From NCBI GenBank assembly GCA_018694455.1, contig JABHNP010000388.1:1-10336 (forward strand): 10,336 nt of DNA, read 5' to 3'. The notes below the pieces were generated by a model. The model was given only the letters and a program-made list of their open reading frames with translations, did no database searches and was not told the DNA's origin. This DNA comes from Planctomycetaceae bacterium (GTDB lineage Bacteria; Planctomycetota; Planctomycetia; Pirellulales; UBA1268). The translations under genes were made by a program, and so were the position numbers. Below, piece by piece: positions 7,501-10,336 of the stretch (position 1 is the stretch's first letter; the number at the start of each line of letters is the position of its first letter).

Positions 7501-8101
7501 TCGTAGTCGTATTGCCGTTCTTGAAGCCTTGTTACGACTTCGTCAAGCAGCCTGTCACCCAGGCTTGATTGATGCAGCTCGAATTGATGATCCATCTACG
7601 AAATTAGATACGTTGTTGGAGCAACTTGATGAGGTGCTTGATGAAGGTCACAAGGTCCTTGTATTTAGCCAATTCACAAGTTTTCTTGCTATTCTTCGGC
7701 GAAAGTTAGATGCAAAAGGCCGAACGTATGAATATCTTGATGGGAAGACTACTGATAGACAGAGCCGTGTTGAGAGATTTCAGGAAGATCCGGAATGCCG
7801 GCTGTTTCTTGTAAGCCTCAAGGCAGGAGGGCAGGGTTTGAACCTGACTGCGGCTGATTACGTTTATATTTTGGATCCTTGGTGGAATCCAGCAGTAGAA
7901 GCTCAGGCAATCGACCGTGCCCATCGTATCGGTCAGACACGTCCCGTTTTTGCCTATCGACTTATTGCCCAAAACACAGTTGAAGAAAAGATACTGGCAC
8001 TCCAAGACCAAAAACGGGAACTCGCAGCGTCGATCATAAGTGCCGATACCGGTATTCTTTCGGGTCTTACAACGGAAGATGTAGAGATGCTCCTTTCGTA
8101 A
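4505..8101 (+). CDS. SNF2/Rad54-family DEAD/DEAH-like helicase ATPase with degenerate SWIM motif
   Basis: A large DNA-translocating ATPase of the bacterial SNF2 group (about 1,198 residues from this ATG). The conserved engine is at the C-terminus. It has LRHYQKEGLGWL (739-750), Walker A DDMGLGKT (764-771), motif Ia VIVPKSLIFNW, Walker B DEAQ (866-869), motif III TGTP (894-897), motif IV KVLVFSQF (from 1050), motif V SLKAGGQGLNLT (from 1104), and motif VI QAIDRAHRIGQ (from 1134) with the arginine finger; all look intact. The N-terminal 730 residues are poorly conserved. Near residues 56-92 there is a SWIM-like layout in which only Cys68 and Cys79 of the expected Cys-Cys-Cys-His ligands remain. 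An acidic stretch follows (DDMEDLEEFESED), and a Lys/Arg/Ser linker lies at about 496-508 before a conserved WFDYGGI segment. A TTG 12 bases upstream (4493) is an alternative start; I prefer the ATG, and neither has a Shine-Dalgarno. Such proteins are thought to remodel protein-DNA complexes, but the specific role is unknown. Confidence 0.93.
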   Translation: MTTLEQRLFHLFNPRDRKRARGLIPEKVICPRVGQVQATLSSDDGTSHEVLLELSANRRGGMILESRCTSPDGRAGKPCALVAAVLLEVDRRGLLSGIAEQTPVTLDVVADDMEDLEEFESEDVAGVIPGNEPDHQGSLQNGSQLQQSPIGENQSSQKKVRQPAWSTELENRRRLVEPALRTSSVVLGGLRKSTGTLMFLLDAASADSRFVALQPCRMPIDESGNPNGQPKPIIIGPQSISFGHFDADERRVLANLAGTTSGETHHGGQTLEERTMSRFLLSRQSASQDLAMLCAEGRLVFQPEPRRSPETVVPLVWDAGRPWEFALMVEPGDDTGLEACLENDLLSKSEKRICPKKASLHGLLVRGSERQSLQTPRLILRAGFIVLNDRLCRLVIDAAAEEHQTEYSESDEPAAIRGWMEQFDRRGPIELSGSQIDGLIEQLASLADLPKLELPGWTGWQVESGKPQPKLVLDDSPNVKDDQQDELIDPEASLGRPKRKSRKSKSKVQLGGKIWFDYGGIQIAADDPAGGAADAARRRLVRRNKIAERIALTALPRFGFSPVRTGQASVIEENDIPTHHVEVPRSRLDASVSQLASVGWAVEVSGRRYRPAGNVAWNVNSGIDWFELSGSIDFGGVTADMPELLSALARGDRAVDLEDGSRGILPADFATQLEPLLALAQQKDGRLRYGRMQAALLDALIAGMPQSRVDDAFSVIRDELAAGGRPEPENEPDGFQGSLRHYQKEGLGWLSFLERLGLGGCLADDMGLGKTIQVLALLVRRRRVLQESGIAMRPSLVIVPKSLIFNWMEEAKRFAPELRLLNYTGQERTDSTETLDQFDLVLTTYGTLRRDINQHRKIDFDYVILDEAQSIKNATSQAAKACRLLGARQRLALTGTPVENHIGELWSIFEFLNPGQLGTAGRLKKFLAGGRGNGSELVARAVRPYLLRRTKTEVLSDLPQKTEQTLFCELGDQQRKAYDDLRQHYRNELTTRIGQQGIGRSRIAVLEALLRLRQAACHPGLIDAARIDDPSTKLDTLLEQLDEVLDEGHKVLVFSQFTSFLAILRRKLDAKGRTYEYLDGKTTDRQSRVERFQEDPECRLFLVSLKAGGQGLNLTAADYVYILDPWWNPAVEAQAIDRAHRIGQTRPVFAYRLIAQNTVEEKILALQDQKRELAASIISADTGILSGLTTEDVEMLLS

Positions 8102-8200
8102 AATATTTTTGAAATATCTTGAATTTCATAGAATCTTAGTCCATGCGACACATTATTAAGAACGTGGCGCTGTCGTAATAAGAAAGATAAAAGTCTCATG

Positions 8201-8221
8201 ATGCTTTTGGGAGGCATTTTT
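8201..8221 (+). terminator. Possible intrinsic terminator downstream of the SNF2 gene
   Basis: ATGCTT (8201-8206) pairs with AGGCAT (8212-8217) around the loop TTGGG, with one T-G wobble. A T-run follows to 8221. The hairpin is small, but stem, short loop and T-run are all present. It lies 100 bases past the SNF2 stop and before the response-regulator gene, implying separate transcription units. Confidence 0.42.
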
Positions 8222-8237
8222 GGATTGATAATAGAAA

Positions 8238-8250
8238 GATACGAAGTATC
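8238..8250. promoter_or_regulatory. Perfect palindrome, candidate operator upstream of the response regulator
   Basis: GATAC-GAA-GTATC is a perfect 5-bp inverted repeat around a 3-nt centre, 61 bases before the response-regulator ATG. It could be a regulator-binding site or a small RNA hairpin in the leader. There is no second copy in the window that I noticed, so function is speculative. Confidence 0.3.
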
Positions 8251-8311
8251 GGTAATGAAAAGTAAATGATGAATTAGTAAAAACACCTTGTGTATCTCTG
8301 CGTATTCAAAA

Positions 8312-9019
8312 ATGTCTATTAACGAATCAACTGCGCATCATAAAATTCTCGTTGTAGATGATGAAGAAGATCTTCTCGAATTAGTGCGATATACGCTCGC
8401 TAAGGAGGGTCATTCCATCACGTGTGTTGACACGGGTGAGAAAGCTATTGATTCAGTACAACGCAAACTACCAAATCTGATTGTTCTCGACCTAATGCTT
8501 CCTGGTATCGATGGTCTTGAAGTATGCCGCCGTTTGAAGAGAGATTCAAAAACACGAGATGTACCAATTATAATGCTCACGGCTAAAAGTGAGGAGCGAG
8601 ATGTCATCACAGGTCTTGATGGAGGTGCAGATGACTACATTACAAAACCTTTTAGTCCACGAGTGCTTCTTGCAAGAGTAAAGTCGCTTTTACGCCGCAA
8701 GGATGTAGAACTTCGTAGTCTACAGGAGACAACGATTCAAATTAGAGACTTAATAATTCATCCCGGTCGGCATGAGGTAACGTTGCAGGGCAATGAACTC
8801 AAGTTGACTTATACTGAGTTTGCGCTTCTTCAATTCCTTGCGAAAAGGCCAGGGTGGGCTTATACACGAAGTCAAATTGTTGATGCAGTAAAGGGCGAGG
8901 ATTATCCTGTCACGGAACGGTCAGTTGATGTTCAAGTAGCAGGTTTGCGTAAGAAGCTAGGCGTATTTGGTAGTAATATTGAGACTGTCCGGGGCGTAGG
9001 GTATCGGTTCCGGGCATGA
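8312..9019 (+). CDS. phoB: PhoB/OmpR-family response regulator (winged helix)
   Basis: A DNA-binding response regulator of 235 residues, the usual length for this family. The receiver domain (about 10-127) has the acidic pair Asp16-Asp17, the phospho-acceptor Asp60 in VLDLMLPG, the switch Thr90 in IMLTA, and Lys112 in ITKPFSP. The run TRDVPIIMLTA with GADDYITKPFSP is closely PhoB-like. The C-terminal winged helix (about 140-235) has the recognition-helix segment ERSVDVQVAGLRKKLG and the end ETVRGVGYRF typical of OmpR/PhoB proteins. The partner kinase gene begins 24 nt downstream, so they form an operon. It is probably the phosphate-limitation regulator; a PhoP-like or other role cannot be excluded without seeing pst/phoU genes. 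An in-frame TTG at 8288 could extend it by 8 residues. I chose the ATG because it places the receiver near the N-terminus as in relatives. Confidence 0.93.
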   Translation: MSINESTAHHKILVVDDEEDLLELVRYTLAKEGHSITCVDTGEKAIDSVQRKLPNLIVLDLMLPGIDGLEVCRRLKRDSKTRDVPIIMLTAKSEERDVITGLDGGADDYITKPFSPRVLLARVKSLLRRKDVELRSLQETTIQIRDLIIHPGRHEVTLQGNELKLTYTEFALLQFLAKRPGWAYTRSQIVDAVKGEDYPVTERSVDVQVAGLRKKLGVFGSNIETVRGVGYRFRA

Positions 9020-9043
9020 GTTCTTGAACCCCCTTGTAATGTT

Positions 9044-10336
9044 ATGCCCAAACTTCGGCTCGCAAGACATTTCTTTGTAACCTACGCGGTGGCATTAGTC
9101 ACGGTGTTAGCTGGGTGTTATTGGTTGACAACAGTACGCATGGCCTCGGTTACGGAGGATGCCGAATTTGAGCGAATGACGGCAGCAGCTGTCGGATTGG
9201 CAGATGTTCTTGAAGACGTTGCTGATTTTTCAGGACAGGATCCATCTGATCAACTGCCTTATAAAACCATGATTTCAAAAGAACAGAAATTTGAGATCAT
9301 CGATTTTCAAGGAAGTCGTATAGATACAAAACTCTTTGCGAAGCCAGAGCAGGACGAAGCCATAAATAGTCTACCTGGTCTGTCACAGCTTCTCAGTGAG
9401 ACACAATCTGGGAGAATTGCAAAGACAAGTAGTTTTGATGTTGATAGTAATAGTCGTCTTTTCGTAGTAGCAGTTCCGTTTTCTCCCGGGGATATTCCTT
9501 TAGGAGCTCTTTGTCTCTCAGTTGAAACAAAAGAAACGGACCGGATACTTTCAGATTCATTAAAGCAACTTTTCATTGGCTATGTACTTTTTGGTTTATG
9601 CGCGTTAACCATAGGATGGTTCATTGCTCTTTGGGTTGCCAAACCAGTTCACGACCTTGCTCGTGCGGTCCAACGTGTTGCAAGTGGTGATGAAACAGAG
9701 CGAATACTAAAGCCGGAGGTAGCAGAATTAGCCGCTATTGCTGAAGCAACGAGTAGATTGAAAGAAAAACTTGTAGAGCGGGGCTTAACTCTTGGGCGGA
9801 GAGATACTGAACAAGAGGCAGTGCTTGATAGCATGATGGAAGGTGTGCTTGCAGTTGATGTTCGGCAGAGGATTGTCGGTCTCAATCAAGCAGCGGCGAG
9901 GCTCTTGAATATTGATATTGAAGTTGCTCTTCGGCAACCTCTTCAGAGTGTGGTGAGAAACCCGGCAATTCGGCACTTTGTTTTACGAGCAATTGATTGT
10001 CGTGAGCCGATTGAGGATGACTTTGACTTGCCGGGCCCGCCAAAAAGAACAATGCGTGCTCATGGAACAGCACTCCGAGATCCTTCAGGGGAGGGTGGAG
10101 CTGTTATTGTTTTAAATGACGTTACTGAATTAGAGCGTTTAGAAATTGTCCGACAAGATTTTGTGGCGAACGTATCTCATGAATTAAAGACACCCATTGC
10201 AACAATAAAAGGATTTGTGGAAACACTCCTCGATGGTGCAATGAATGAGCCGGATGACAATACACGATTTTTATCTATCGTCGCGAAACAAGCCGATCGA
10301 CTTGAATCAATTATTGAAGACTTGCTCGCTCTATCA
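9044..10336 (+). CDS. phoR: PhoR-type sensor histidine kinase, 3'-truncated by window edge
   Basis: Membrane sensor kinase, open through 431 codons to the end of the window. By position: first transmembrane helix about 9-31; extracytoplasmic sensor region about 32-175; second transmembrane helix about 176-199; HAMP about 200-252; PAS domain about 258-362 (VLDSMMEGVLAVD, then NQAAARLLNI); and the HisKA dimerisation domain with H-box FVANVSHELKTPIATIKGF, phospho-acceptor His379. The ATP-binding domain (N, G1, G2 boxes) lies beyond the edge. The ATG at 9044 is the first start codon after the response-regulator stop and is in the same frame; no Shine-Dalgarno is visible. The TM-sensor-TM-HAMP-PAS-HisKA order resembles Bacillus PhoR rather than E. 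coli PhoR, which lacks a large external domain. It most likely phosphorylates the adjacent PhoB-like regulator. The PhoR identity is an inference from architecture and partner. Confidence 0.9.
   Translation, partial: MPKLRLARHFFVTYAVALVTVLAGCYWLTTVRMASVTEDAEFERMTAAAVGLADVLEDVADFSGQDPSDQLPYKTMISKEQKFEIIDFQGSRIDTKLFAKPEQDEAINSLPGLSQLLSETQSGRIAKTSSFDVDSNSRLFVVAVPFSPGDIPLGALCLSVETKETDRILSDSLKQLFIGYVLFGLCALTIGWFIALWVAKPVHDLARAVQRVASGDETERILKPEVAELAAIAEATSRLKEKLVERGLTLGRRDTEQEAVLDSMMEGVLAVDVRQRIVGLNQAAARLLNIDIEVALRQPLQSVVRNPAIRHFVLRAIDCREPIEDDFDLPGPPKRTMRAHGTALRDPSGEGGAVIVLNDVTELERLEIVRQDFVANVSHELKTPIATIKGFVETLLDGAMNEPDDNTRFLSIVAKQADRLESIIEDLLALS

Larger units (their letters stand above)
8102..8311. 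other. Intergenic region between the SNF2 gene and the two-component operon
   Basis: A 210-bp AT-rich spacer. It contains a small imperfect hairpin with T-run (8201-8221), a perfect 13-bp palindrome (8238-8250) and a weak 6-bp inverted repeat (TGAAAT at 8110-8115 and ATTTCA at 8123-8128). A single PhoB-box-like half-site CTGTCG lies at 8170-8175. I found no well-spaced -35/-10 pair for the response-regulator gene, and no small ORF or RNA gene that I can support. Confidence 0.55.

Noticed and set aside
7092..7595. 167-codon open frame on the minus strand inside the SNF2 ATPase core
   Set aside because: It is antisense to conserved helicase motifs that explain the sequence fully, and its translation resembles no family I recognise.
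4493..8101. SNF2, haem and two-component genes as one novel system
   Set aside because: Gene gaps of 166 and 210 bp with possible terminators separate them, and each module is well understood on its own; nothing in the sequence links them functionally.
8110..8128. Hairpin TGAAAT / ATTTCA just after the SNF2 stop as a terminator
   Set aside because: Only six AT-rich pairs with no T-run behind it; the hairpin at 8201-8221 is a better candidate.
9307..10073. Several minus-strand frames (63-89 codons) opposite the histidine kinase
   Set aside because: The plus strand carries a continuous 431-codon kinase frame with H-box, PAS and HAMP features, open to the window edge; the antisense frames are by-products.

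Overview
The window looks like an ordinary chromosomal segment of a planctomycete, probably from the Pirellulaceae. I infer this from the resemblance of the HemE, CcsA/HemX-like and SNF2 proteins to that group, the near absence of Shine-Dalgarno sequences, and a base composition that by eye is in the mid-40s % GC. No database search was possible, so the assignment is an inference. No mobile element, CRISPR array, tRNA or rRNA is visible, and coding density is high.

Layout from left to right: (1) The 3' part of a LacI/GalR-family regulator runs off the left edge (+ strand). It converges on (2) a two-gene minus-strand operon. This encodes a CcsA/HemX-like membrane protein (3035 to 2139) and glutamyl-tRNA reductase HemA (2142 to 868), joined by a 4-base ATGA stop/start overlap. 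(3) A 232-bp divergent intergenic region separates this operon from hemE (+), uroporphyrinogen decarboxylase. (4) Next comes a very large SNF2/Rad54-type helicase-like ATPase (+, about 1,199 residues), whose N-terminus appears to carry a decayed SWIM zinc-binding motif. (5) After a 210-bp gap with a possible terminator comes a PhoB-type response regulator (+). A PhoR-type sensor histidine kinase (+) follows it and is cut by the right edge.

How the genes work together: HemA makes glutamate-1-semialdehyde, the first committed tetrapyrrole precursor. HemE acts later, converting uroporphyrinogen III to coproporphyrinogen III. The CcsA/HemX-like protein probably links haem supply to HemA control or cytochrome c maturation. 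The shared divergent region could co-regulate both haem transcripts. The PhoB/PhoR pair is a complete two-component module, most likely for phosphate limitation, with a large extracytoplasmic sensor region as in Bacillus PhoR. The SNF2 gene appears to be its own unit, and nothing here ties it functionally to either neighbour.

I see no convincing new biological system. The items most worth a second look are the degenerate SWIM motif and the large unassigned N-terminal half of the SNF2 protein, the missing WWD haem-handling motif in the CcsA-like protein, and a hemE promoter whose -10 lies so close to the ATG that a leaderless transcript is possible.
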